Source: Desarmillaria ectypa (taxonomy: Eukaryota; Basidiomycota; Agaricomycetes; Agaricales; Physalacriaceae). From it: a DNA stretch of 64,000 nucleotides. Where the stretch lies: positions 186,001 through 250,000 of the forward strand of contig JAUDYN010000001.1 of the NCBI GenBank assembly GCA_030407005.1, given 5' to 3'. Position 1 is the stretch's first letter. Every line of letters begins with the position of its first letter. Positions 46,741-57,583 of the stretch are shown in pieces. A model generated the notes under the pieces. That model ran no database searches. It saw only the letters and a program-made list of their open reading frames with translations, and was not told where the DNA came from. A program made the translations under genes and the position numbers.

Positions 46741-47620
46741 AATGCATTTTTTAAAAATATCGACCAGGGGGTGGCAGAGTAAATTTTCATTAATCTTTTG
46801 ATTCCAACAAGGAGATCTATCAACGGGCACACGTATAATTTAGACGATGGCCCTTGCTAGTCTCTTCGGTTTCGAATGCAAGGCGGACAATCATACCCCA
46901 TCTTGCTCCTCCGACACGTTCGCAGATTTCGTACTCTGCACCGTAACAGTGTCATTTGCTCCATCTGCGAAATCCGTGCGATGAATGGCATCTCCCGGGT
47001 ATGGGTCAACGATGATCCACTCAGCTCTTCATGAATGTCAAGGTCTCGACCTCGCTCTTAGGAAACAATAATCGCCATACGTGGGTCTGTGACGTCAGTA
47101 ACAACCTGGACGGGAATCTCGGCTAATACCATACCTAGCTTATAGCGCCCGGCATCAAAGTCTACCTTGCATGATAGTGGTACGACCTCGCTCGTTACCT
47201 CATTATCGCTTCAAATTATTAGCATAGACTACGCGTCTATCTGACCTATCAACCCATTATCAAAGCGGTATTCTTTTTTCTCATGCATGGGTCACAAACA
47301 TAACTTCTGTGGCGTCACCTAACTCCACTACCGAAAGAACGACCTCACAGTCTGGACTTAAGGCCGACTATTGCAGGCTCCCGGGCATTAAAAGTCTAGG
47401 CACCGCGTAGGACCCACCGAGGGTCCGGTGTTCAATTGTTTTGCCTGGATTCCGAGTCGAGGTGGAGGTCTACTCGCTTATACAGTGGAAGTTCGATGGC
47501 TGCTAAGTAACAAGCCCGTTCTTTTTCTCTTTTATGGCTTGGCTGTGCTGTGCTTATTCCTTGCCGTGAATCTCGAGCATCGAAGCAATATACCCTTGGG
47601 GCTAGACATCCCCCATGGCG
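46741..47620. other. Coding-like fragment only
   Basis: A minus-strand stretch near 47200-47070 reads VVPLSCKVDFDAGRYKLGMV followed by LAEIPVQVVTDVTDPRMAII and a stop. No start or neighbours were found. The rest looks non-coding. Confidence 0.3.
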
Positions 47621-47685
47621 CGACGTATATAAAGGAAAGGCGCATTGTATCAGTAATACAACCCAGTCCCGCCCCCTTTGCAAAA

Positions 47686-47862
47686 ATGTGCTCATCCTCA
47701 GTGTACCCATCCTCACCAGCCTTTGTCTCCTCGTCACTGCGGCTTTCAGAGACAAATCCTGAAATTTGCTTTGCGACACGAGCGAAATATGCCGAATCTT
47801 TGCCCCAATGCTGTCATTGTGGTTGGCGAGGCGCACATGCACCAGGATGCCCTTTCCAATAA
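47686..47862 (+). CDS. Possible small ORF with CCHC-like end behind a TATA box
   Basis: TATATAAA (47626-47633) lies about 60 nt upstream of an ATG at 47686. The 58-codon frame is Ser-rich and ends CCHCGWRGAHAPGCPFQ, which superficially resembles a zinc knuckle. Other frames here are open too, so this is weak. Confidence 0.22.
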   Translation: MCSSSVYPSSPAFVSSSLRLSETNPEICFATRAKYAESLPQCCHCGWRGAHAPGCPFQ

Positions 47863-49269
47863 CGGGCTCCATCTAGTAGATCTTGAATAATGTTATTTGT
47901 GGTGAGCATTGTGATTTCCTATTCCAGAGCCTCCGCTCAATACTGCCGGTAGAACACACCACTCCTACGCCACCCATCGCGCTACGGTGCATGATCACCG
48001 ACTAGACGGCTTATAGATCATACTCATAGATCATTGCTATTTGCATTCCTAATTGCTTCGCTCCCTTGCTCTCGATCATGCTATATGTACCCCCTTAGAC
48101 TTGCTTGTTACTATACCCGGAGGTGTATGTGCTATTTAGCTTGAAGGACTACGCTGCTATGTACATTTTTTTCGACGAATGACCACGCATCCACTTTGAA
48201 AACCCTTGTGACTGGCTCATTTGCCACAGTTGTGTATCGTTATATTCTTGCGAACACTCGTATCATTGGTCAGCGGTAGAACTTCATTTTATGGTGTGCT
48301 TCGACACACGGTGAACTTTTGAGTTCACTTAGCTAAGCCATGCTGACATCCTCTCGCCCTCTCAGTGAGGTTAGAACATTTTCCACCCGTACCTGCGGTC
48401 CTAGCATCATTGATGATCTCCAGACACTTCCTTTCAAGCCTAATCCTGGGACCACGAACGAATACCTATCAGTTCGTTGTGCAAGAATAGGTTCATCGAA
48501 GGCCGGGCCTAGACGCTCCATGCCGTTTGTGGTAGTAAGTCAACGATTCCACAGTCTTAGTCTCCGACTGAATATCCCGATGGGTGCAAAGATGCACCAG
48601 AATATGTCTACTTACACCCAGGAGACATTTAAGCGTGGCGCTGAGCCTGATTGGATGAGCGGAGGCCGACACGGTACTTTAGCGGGAAAGCCTGGGTCGA
48701 AAAATGAGATAAAATGTTGTGTTTTGATGATATAACGATTCCTATGTATGAATGGCACCATGATCTTAGATGTAGTCCTCTCAAAATCCCCTGCAGTAAG
48801 TGAGAAGACGATGACAAAACATCGAAATAATACCCTCCTGCATGACCCGTGAATGAAGTCTAGTGAAGAAAGGCCTATTTCAGGCTGATGAATGATCGGA
48901 AAAGTGGATAATTGAGCCTGGCTTTTACAACAGGTAAAGATCTGCTACTCACTGGAAGAAGTACTGATGCAGTGCAAATTCAGGGCAAAATGAAAACCGG
49001 GCATCGCTGCAGATACCTCCGGATTACTTATCGAACGAACGAAAACAAATTCAAAATACCTGGGTCCATTGCGGTGGGCGTGTGAAGCGAGGTTGACGCT
49101 GAGCCTCAGGATTGGACGCTAGGTCTGTCGTGGGGATTGACTAGCTAACAAGTGGGTGAGAGGGCCTGAAAGAAAAAGAGAAGACCAATGAATATTATCA
49201 CCGGCAGAAATCCTGGGGAGGACGGTCCTGTTCGCGTCTATCAACCGTGGGGAGCCGGTTGAAGAGATA
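47863..49269. other. No confident gene
   Basis: One 131-codon frame (48340-48735 +) without recognised features. Otherwise short frames only. Confidence 0.4.
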
Positions 49270-49545
49270 ACTCGAGTGGGGGAAATTTTTGTTGTACGTT
49301 GGCTTTTCCTTTAACTGGGGGGCCAATGTTCAAATTTTCATTGTTAATGGACAAAACTTCTGGACGGCGTTCAAAGCTTATAATAACCCTTTGCCTTCGC
49401 GGGTTTATGTTGCCGCGGGGATTGCAGCAGCTATGAGCACTATCCTTGCTGATGCCGCTCTGGTACGGCAATTTCTTTTCTCAGTGCAACCTTTGCGGCA
49501 AACCTCAAATGTGGAGAAAGGTAGTCTTCGACTAACCATACGCTA
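49270..49545 (+). pseudogene. Truncated copy of the multi-spanning membrane protein gene
   Basis: Keeps only the middle exon: LLYVGFSFNWGANVQIFIVN, NGQNFWTAFKAY, IAAAMSTILADAALV. It matches NALTNWVYLIRSFIMNGKNF and GCLSMILADTSL of the gene at 51937-53257. The donor after ALV is GT (CTG/GTACGG), where the intact copy has GC. Exons on both sides are missing. Confidence 0.7.
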
Positions 49546-50640
49546 AAGGGAGAGTATCCTCAGTCCACCGTACTGGATGCAGAAGGGGATAGCCGTACCC
49601 TCAATTCCCGGATGTCCGAAAATAAAACAAAGACAGAGGCGTTTGGGGCTCGCAATTTGTCATCCACTACGGCAACATAAGTTGACATCATTAAACTCCC
49701 ACTTTCGAACTTCCGTCATGAGCATAAACTTACGTCGTATTGAGAAGAGTGAGAACTCTGACCTGCAGGAAAGAATCTACGCCTTGGTGAGCACAATCAC
49801 GTTGACGATGCAGTTCTCATCCCTCATTGACTTGCAGATAGATATTGTTGGATTTGTGGCTGTAGTTGAAATGTTGCATGCCCTGATCGGAATTGCAGTG
49901 ATACCTGCATAAGATTCGCAGCTTCGCTACATTGGAAGAATCCTGGTGAGCACATCGAAGCAATGGTCAAGAAAACGGGAGACTCATTCACAACAGGAGA
50001 ATTACGCTGTCACAGCATATGAACAACTCGAGGTGACTCCTCCCTATAACACTTTGAACGAGCCACACCTTCTCCAGCACCCAACTATGACAGATCCCTC
50101 TACCCTCAGCACAGGCTTTCGTGGTGGATCATCCCCCCTGGACTTCCTCCATTGCTCCACATTCCGAGCCTGGTTGTCGCCACTATGGTTCCAAGTTGAC
50201 TCAGTGAACCGTCATAGAGAGAGCTACCCCTCATGTTCGTATCCCAAGCGCATATGTCGTAGTCGAAACATCAAGGACAACAAGTGGATAGTGATGCCGG
50301 CTTGTATCTACAAATTTCATTCAATCATTTCCTAGAATGAGAATAGTATTGTAAAACTCACTTTTCAGAGTCTTCATGCGCATGAGTACTCCAAGAAAAA
50401 CTGGAAGGTATGTTTCGCATCGTGATGTCGATGAGGGTGACTGAGCCAATGCACTGGCCGGTCCTCTTATGGTCAGTCATGAAACTTCTCATCGAGGAGC
50501 TGAAGAAATCATGTACAGTAGCCATGAGATGAAAATGCCGTCGCCAACAGCGGGCTTGGATGTGGTGGTGGTAGGAGAGAGAGACGGGAAAGGACTGGAT
50601 CCTGTCACATCTGAGTCACAGCCTCCGACGCTGCCGCCTT
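49270..50640 (+). repeat. Tandem duplication, left unit
   Basis: Besides the membrane-protein exon, 50095-50270 matches 53480-53640 (CAGGCTT.CGTG.TGGATC, CCTGG.CTTCCTC, CCATATGTCGTAG), and 50390-50640 matches 53740-53990 (CCAAGAAA..., GATGTGGTGGTGG, CGGGAA). The spacing implies a segment of roughly 3 kb was duplicated and then eroded. Confidence 0.65.
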
Positions 50641-51936
50641 CGACTTAAACGCTAGCTACGACTACTCGGTACCTCTCTTCGCAGACCTCCCTTTCTCTTT
50701 GTGTCTCCCCAAAAGTGCTATGAGCCACTAGCTAGGATTCTTTTTTTCGAGGAACTTGAACGAAATCGGCGGAGAGTTGCGCCTAGAGGGGCACGTTTTC
50801 TGGTCTTTCAGTACTACTTGAGTCTGTTTCTTTACTGAACGCAAAATTATGGCGTAGATTTTATTTCTTGAACCCTTCTCTTTCCCTATAGCCGAGCTGG
50901 GGCTGCTCGTGATATTCTAACTGCAAGGCATGCGTAGTAGGCCGGCTACACAGAATATTCTCCCCTGTACATCCTGGTTCAGTTTCGCTATTGGCTCAAG
51001 CTCTGGCTCAGGCCGGTGCTCATGATATGATATTCTTGTGCAGTGATTTGCTTTTCTTTCACTCTTACACGTCGGCCCTTCTCAGTCATTTCTCTCCAGA
51101 TGATGTATGTCCATCAGAGGAATCCTTTGCATTGAAGAAGCGAGAAGGTACAAACCAAACGGTACATTCTCTATGTATTTAGCACTGCCCACTCAGCTTT
51201 TCATAGAACACACTTTCTAGTCGACAATGGATGATGATACGCGATGTACACCATGGGACGACAAGTTAGTATTATACGTCTCAAGTAGGCTCGCGACCGG
51301 CTCACTAGTTGTGATATCTTATTCACGGCACTGTGTTGCATCATCCTGTGCTTAGATCCTGCTCTACAAATTGAGTCGTAGCTGGGTTTGATGCAGTTCT
51401 GGTTACTTGAAAGCCCACCCGAAGATCCGGACCAAGTGCCAACCGTCATGTTTGTCAGAGGCTTTCTTGATACCGTAGCCAAGCGTCAAGAAGTGAGTTG
51501 TTCACAGTGTCACGTTCGTTTTGTATTATCGTTTCTTTTATTAGAATTACGCACTTTGTGTGGATCTCTTCTAGCCGTTAACCCGGCCAAAAACTAGCGA
51601 TGAACTGATACTTGTATGCTGTGAACGAGATGTATTTGAGTCCATCAGTGAGCCACCAGTATCAGATCTCCACAGTTGCTTTCTCGGATGCCAACGTATC
51701 AGAAACCGATACACCACTGGATCGTTTGTAATAATATTCGTGTTCTCATCTTTCATCAACACTCACAGAAGGCACAGTACTTCTTTCAGTTTAAAGGATC
51801 TCAAACTGTACGTATCGAATTGTATTGACATCGCCTCCTTTAGTGACACAGCCAACGCATTGCTGCACTTTTGATAAATGCTGAAAGCTTGGCCAAAGTA
51901 GTCATTATCCCTTCTTTCTTTCTCCTTGATGCCTTG
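50641..51936. other. No confident gene
   Basis: Contains a protein-like fragment (QFWLLESPPEDPDQVPTVMF, then VRGFLDTVAKRQE, 51391-51491 +), ending at a GTGAGT donor. No partner exon was found. The end of the region is the promoter of the membrane-protein gene. Confidence 0.3.
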
Positions 51937-53257
51937 ATGTTCTCCAGGCTTAATACTGAGACTGCTATCCCAGAGCTAACCGAAAGCCAAGTCAAGAATA
52001 TATTTCAAAACCTGGACATTCAACTAAATTCCACCATCCTCTCTGCGTTATTGCACGGTCAGGAAGACTATCTGTTTTATGACGGATTGTCTGCGACTCA
52101 ACATCTTTCTCAGGGTTCTACACCGGAGTAATCGTAATAACCTTGTGGACCATCGGTTTATATTTCCTACCTCTACGGGTCTTACCCCCTCTGATTTGCA
52201 ATTATACGCAGTTCAAAGCAAAAGTCGCCTACATGGTCGAGGGGCTCTTTTCCTCATAGTCGTCATCCTGTTCCTATATATTTTCGCAACTGTTAATGCT
52301 CTCACCAACTGGGTATATTTGATTCGATCATTCATCATGAATGGGAAAAACTTTTGGACGATATATATCACCATATCTATGCCGATTTACTTCCTCGCGG
52401 GAGTCACTGGTTGCTTGAGCATGATCCTTGCCGACACCTCTTTAGCACGGCTCTTCTCTTTTATGTGTCTAATCAGCTTACTTACAACGATCTAGATCTG
52501 GCGTTGTTGGACTGTGTGGGGACGGTCTTGGCACGTCGTGCTTGTTCCGACTATATGCACTCTTCTGGCAGTTGGTAAGTCTCTAATCCTCCACTATACT
52601 CTGAGACGATTATGTTTTGTACTTATCATTAGAAACTCAGTCAGCAAAATAACCCTACTCATTGAAAATGTTCCCTGGGACAACAGTCTCGTACCCGCAC
52701 CGGCCTTTGTTGTCCTAAAGTCTGTCAACTGGGCTGTGCTTTATTCTTCACTTGTATTGGCTACCTTGCTATGGTGCACAATCCTTATCGTTTACCGTAT
52801 CCTCAAAACCAGTGGAATTGCTACAGGGATCCACTTGTATCACAGGGCAATAGAGGTCATTGTGGATTCCGCCTCTCTTTACTCAGCCGTAATTGTCATT
52901 CTGCTGGTGTTCGAAGTTCGCAATGACCAAGTCGCGAGTTATTTGGCAAACATAGCCACCGAGATGAGGGTAATTACGTCCCGTATCCATTTTCAATGCT
53001 GCTTTTACTACGAGGTCCTTTCTCAGGGAATTGTGCCCACAATTTTAGTCGGCCGTATTGCAGCGGGGCATACACGGCCAGACGACGGTCGGGGCGACTC
53101 AAGAAGCGCAGTATCGTCGCTTAACCTTGGAGATCATACAATCAGCCAAGATAGTAGCACTCAAATGAGTGCTGAAGGCGATTTGTCCTTGCGTGCAACG
53201 TCGGACTTGGAGGAAGGCACTCAAAGCAGGAACTACGGGATGGCAGGAATTGCATAG
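51937..53257 (+). CDS. Multi-spanning membrane protein, Agaricomycete orphan family
   Basis: Matches, from memory of the family, the many uncharacterised mushroom proteins with about seven membrane helices. The start at 51937 gives ESQVKNIFQNLDIQLNSTIL. Then (exon 2 from 52114) FYTGVIVITLWTI, ALFLIVVILFLYIFATVNAL, IMNGKNFW, GCLSMILADTSL, IWRCWTVWGRSWHVVLVPTI, NWAVLYSSLVLATLLWCTIL, SLYSAVIVILLVFEV and the cytoplasmic tail GIVPTILVGRIAAGHTRPDD ending at 53257. The intron after TSL seems to use a GC donor (TTA/GCACGG...GATCTAG). Function unknown; a receptor role is sometimes guessed from topology only. Confidence 0.75.
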
Positions 53258-53990
53258 CATGTGTCTTGTTGCTAATTTTTGAATTGTAGAATTTTCTTTC
53301 TTACTAGTATATGCGATTGGCACCGCCAATTGCCTTCAATACCTGGATCGTCTCCCTCATACTACGTGACAAGGCCGACAAAACCCACCATCGCGACACT
53401 GTTCGCGATGAACCACCTAACAGCGTATTCGTAGATACATTGTCAAGCAGCCCATCGGGGTCGGCGACAGCGACTACGGGTCCTTCGTACCCCAGCGCAG
53501 GCTTCTGTGATGGATCGTTCCTCCTGGGCTTCCTCTACTGTTCCACATCCCGAGTCTCCCTCGTCGTCACTACAGTCCCCAGCTGGCTAAGCAGAGGAGA
53601 GTCATCAGTCATGTTCATGTCCCGTGCCCATATGTCGTAGTTGCCGGTCGGGTAGCAACGTCGAGCTGTATCTATAAGTCTCATTCAGTTTCTTTGTAGA
53701 ATTAAAAAAAACCTTTCCAAAACTCACTTTTTGAAGGCAGAAACCCCATGAATTCCAAGAAACTTTGAGGTATGTTCTGTATCAGAGCTGTCGATGAGCA
53801 GAGACGACGGTGGCAATGCACGACCAGTCCTCTGATCATTGCTTGCTCTTCATCCAGGGGATATCATCAGAGAACATTGCAGGTGATGACAAAGCAGAAA
53901 GCGTTGTTGCCAGCAGCAGGCTCAGATGTGGTGGTGGAAGGAAAGAAACGGGAAGGACGGGAAAACGATGTCACATCACCATCTTTCTTT
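52330..53990 (+). repeat. Tandem duplication, right unit
   Basis: Counterpart of 49270-50640. The 3' part, 53480-53990, lies beyond the stop of the membrane-protein gene, so the duplicated block includes downstream DNA. Confidence 0.65.
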
Positions 53991-54631
53991 GCTCTCGACC
54001 TCTACGTCGGCGACGACTTATACCTCCTCTGTTCCCCTTTCTTCTGGCCTTTATCGTCATAGCTCTCACGGGTATGAGCTGGTGTTCTAACATTTCGAGG
54101 AAGGAAAGGTACGCCATTCTATATCTTTCTGTCGCATTTTCCTACTGACCGAAAACATCGTACAGACTCTTTTTCTCGGGAGATTTTCTTTATTTTGGCC
54201 CAACATAACAACCTACGTATGTGATAAGGAGCTCACTGCTCGTCCAATGATGGGCAGTATCTATACAGCCTGCACTGGGGTTTCGCCTTGCACATACCAA
54301 TATGGAGCCTTGTTTCTGCTTGCCAAGCTTATTTTCCAGCTAGCATGGGTTCGCCGTATCATTGGTCGTGCAGAGGGCAGAGATAGTCGGCAAGGAACGG
54401 TATGTTTATCTGAGATGCTTGACAGGCCTATTTGGCGTGAACAAAGGTGCAACGGACGTCAAAGCATCAACTTCTGAACACGGATGGCTGCCCCGTGCCC
54501 TGACATGGAAAAACTGCAAAGAAAGACTCAAAGACAATGTAAGTCGAATCCTTTGTGTCGTGTATTTGTTATTGACGATGCTTATAAGTGCCGACTCTTG
54601 CTGTCAGTTTCGATAGGCCCCTTGATCAAAC
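53258..54631. other. Duplicated 3' flank; no confident gene
   Basis: Open frames at 53311-53640 and 54247-54477 (+) have no recognised features. The end is the promoter of the F-box gene starting at 54632. Confidence 0.35.
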
Positions 54632-55902
54632 ATGACTACTCCCCAGCCAGGTCAGTGTCCAGCTTTTGCACCTCCTTGGCATGGCTCGCTGACAATCCTC
54701 ATACAGCGAACGCATACATATTAGCCCTTCCTAACGAACTCCTCGAGGAGGTACTATCGCCAGAGGTACGGAAAGAGCGTTATTATGACAACACAAAGAT
54801 AGGGATCATCAACCTCTGCTCCGTTTGCAAACGTTTCCGCGATGTTTTCCTTTGGCGCCTTTACCACACCATCCGTTATCACGATATACGCGACGTGAGG
54901 TCGTTCCTTGAGGTGTTTCCCTTCCAGGGCGCTCGACACATCGTCCACCTCGACCTGGTGCTTTACCCCATCCGCTACTTAGCCAGTTACGATCTGATTA
55001 GCATGCTTGACTTGCTCCTTCTTTCGATCAAGAAACTTGAGCTCTTACGGTCTCTCCGTCTTGACATCCGTCCAACCCCAAGAGACATGGAAGACAGTGG
55101 CGCTACCGTCCCATGGACCATTGAACGGGCCCCCGCAGATGTAGTACCTTTGTCGCCAGAAGTTGCCGGTACCCTCAATTGGGTATTGCGAAGCCTTCCT
55201 GAACAACTTCGCTTATTGTCATTGAGTGGGTTCTGTTTGGAAGACGCCACAGCAGGTTTAGCGGCCGCCAAACTCCCTTCTCTACGCGTCCTCTCCCTTG
55301 ACCTCAACGGAACGGAAGAACCCTATGATCTCAAATATCCACACTTCTTGCAAGGGATGCCTCGCCTAGAAAGCATCGAGCTTCCCGTACAGTGGTGTCC
55401 TCGCGTGAGGTGGTTCAGACGAGTGTTTGATGGATGCAGTTTCAAGCACATCAAGATCGGATTTACTGGGGACGTGTTGAACACCGAAACGCATGAGAAT
55501 CATGGCAACTCGTCATGTGCATGGAACCAGTGTATCGTTGGCTTGCTCAAGCAATCTTCCTCTATCCTGAAGAGTATCAACATTGGGACGATATCCCTCA
55601 CTATTCCTCGCAAGTCGATCTTCCCGGCATTGACCTCACTCACTCTTTTCGATATCGAGTTTGGCCCCAATGCTGATAAAGAGCTCAAAGCGCTCCTTGC
55701 GCCTTTCTTCCATTCCCCGCTCGAAATGCTAGAGATCCTGGAGTGCCACGATCCTCCGGATGTGTTGGTAGATCTCGTTGACGGGCATTGGCCAAAGTTG
55801 AAGAAGCTTAGCGTGTCGGAGCTCACAACGTTCAGGGACGAGTACGATCCTCCTGGCGTTGGTCATCCGTATACACGTCGTTTGGGAGATGATGCTCCTT
55901 GA
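54632..55902 (+). CDS. F-box protein with LRR-like C-terminus
   Basis: A short first exon (54632-54650, MTTPQPA across the junction), an intron of 56 nt and a long exon 54707-55902 give about 404 aa. The F-box is at residues 10-55 (AYILALPNELLEEVLSP ... NLCSVCKRFRDVFLWRLYHT). The rest has spaced Leu-rich units (LRSLRLDIRP, LRLLSLSGFCLEDA, LRVLSLDLNG, LTSLTLFDIEFG, LKKLSVSEL), as in mushroom F-box proteins that bind SCF substrates. An upstream ATG at 54484 reads through the intron and is less likely. Confidence 0.82.
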
Positions 55903-56089
55903 GATCCAAAGAGACGGAGGAAGCTTGAAGTGATATGCGAACAACGGGGGGTGGATGCATGGCTGGATTGGGGGTACGCAAAAGTTTGAGGAAGCATTTA
56001 CAATGGACTTCCTCGTCAGCAAGTATGAATCTGTATAACTTCTACCGACCAATATCTGATAACTACAACAAAGAAGAAATTTCCTTCTA

Positions 56090-56643
56090 CTACCATTCGT
56101 TCACATGGTGATATACAGTTCGACGTTCCTCCAAGGTATGTAGTTCGTCGCTATCGTTCTTCGTGGTCAAATCGCTGCATTTGATGCTGTCCGTTTCCCC
56201 CTCGTCGATGCCGCTGTCCGTGTTCATATTCGATTCACTGTCGCTGTCCAGATCACTATCCGCGCTAGCGAGCACCACCATCATATCTTCCGCGTTCCGC
56301 TCCCAGGCCAGCTGAGGTTGGATACGCTCGTCTCGAGGGGGGATGTCCGGGTTCTGCTCTAGGGTTGCGCGGTAGGCATCCTCGTTGAACACGTCGTCAT
56401 AGAGGTCCCATTCGGGTGACCATGTCTTGTTGGGGATGGTATAGAATTTGATTTGGGAGTTGAGGGATGAGGCCTGTGAGATGATGGTCTGAAATGTGTG
56501 TTGAGTGCCTAATGGCTGAATTAAATCAGGTGAATTCCGAGACTCACCTGTGGCTCTTTGAACTGGGGAGTAGTACTAGTAGGAAGAATGAAGTGCCACT
56601 TGGCTGCGGGACTCTGCCAGATCGATATTGGAATGGGGGACAT
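56090..56643 (-). CDS. Acidic protein, unidentified
   Basis: Exon 1 56643-56548 (MSPIPISIWQSPAAKWHFIL) and exon 2 56488-56090, joined by a GTGAGT...TTTCAG intron in phase, give 164 aa. The middle (IKFYTIPNKTWSPEWDLYDD) looks folded. The last 70 residues are very rich in Asp, Glu and Ser (DSDLDSDSESNMNTDSGIDE). No signal peptide and no recognised domain. Confidence 0.6.
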
Positions 56644-57191
56644 TGCTAATGACGACGTGTCTTTGGGTAGAGGTGGTTTATGTGAAAGGAAGAGGGGGAA
56701 CGAGAACGAGAAAGAGCGAAGACCTTTAGGGTCGGGCTGTGCTAACGGTCAACCATGTTCCTTTGTTCTTCTTTGCCACCCCGGAGGTATCGGGTGCTAT
56801 TGCCTTTTGTGTTCAGAGAAGGCCAAATCTCATTGAAGCATGTTATAGGATTGAAATATCTATGACCATCAGAGAGTAGATACAAGCGTAGGAGATTACA
56901 TGACTCAAGAATGCTTGAAGTCTCTCCCAAGGTCGACATCTCTCAGGAGGTAATCTCATTAAGAAGTGTATCAATTGATTGTAATTTATTGGTTCCTTGC
57001 AAGGCTAGTGATAAAAACGAATCCCAGATATGCCATGCGATGCATGCCATAGTGTCGAAATATAAAACCCTCGACACCTGGAAGACCCAGGGGCCGATCA
57101 GTGGCCAAGCAGGTACGGAAGACCCGCGCCTACGGTCAGCACCGAACTTCCGATCGAGCCGATTTGAATGCCCGTAAAAGGGGGACGCTCG
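56644..57191. other. Intergenic
   Basis: Promoter side of the acidic-protein gene. One 92-codon + frame overlaps its first exon antisense and is disregarded. Confidence 0.4.
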
Positions 57192-57521
57192 CTAGGAGAT
57201 AGCTTTGAACTGTTCGAAGGTGAAGGATGGAATGACCGATGATGTCGACCGTGGCGGAGGAATAGACAATGATTCCCTTTGCGGGGAGGATCTGATTGAA
57301 TATAAGTTCATGGCATCTTGCTCGTGGAGTGTTGCAATAACGGAATCCGCATTGTGCATAACCGTATACAAACTCTCGAGTGATGATGCATATATTGTGG
57401 CATCGGAGCTTTCAAGGAGTGTTTTCGCCATCAGGTGTAGCTGAAGGACGAAGGGGCCGTGAACCATTGCCGAAGCCAGAAGCATGATGGAGACTTTTAG
57501 ATGGTGGTCTGAAGAAGTCAT
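57192..57521 (-). CDS. Possible small single-exon gene
   Basis: A 109-aa frame with a hydrophobic N-terminal third (VSIMLLASAMVHGPFVLQLH) and a Ser/Pro-rich end (SIPPPRSTSSVIPSFTFEQF). Ends 62 bp before nothing obvious on the same strand and lies just downstream of the F-box gene ending at 57584. Protein-like composition is the only support. Confidence 0.33.
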   Translation of the reverse strand: MTSSDHHLKVSIMLLASAMVHGPFVLQLHLMAKTLLESSDATIYASSLESLYTVMHNADSVIATLHEQDAMNLYSIRSSPQRESLSIPPPRSTSSVIPSFTFEQFKAIS

Positions 57522-57583
57522 ATGCGATCTTTATTCAGTCACCTATGACGAGGCAGTTACGTATGAACAAGACTGCGCCTATT

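Noticed and set aside
56558..56836. 92-aa plus-strand frame
   Set aside because: Antisense to exon 1 of the acidic-protein gene, which has good splice support.
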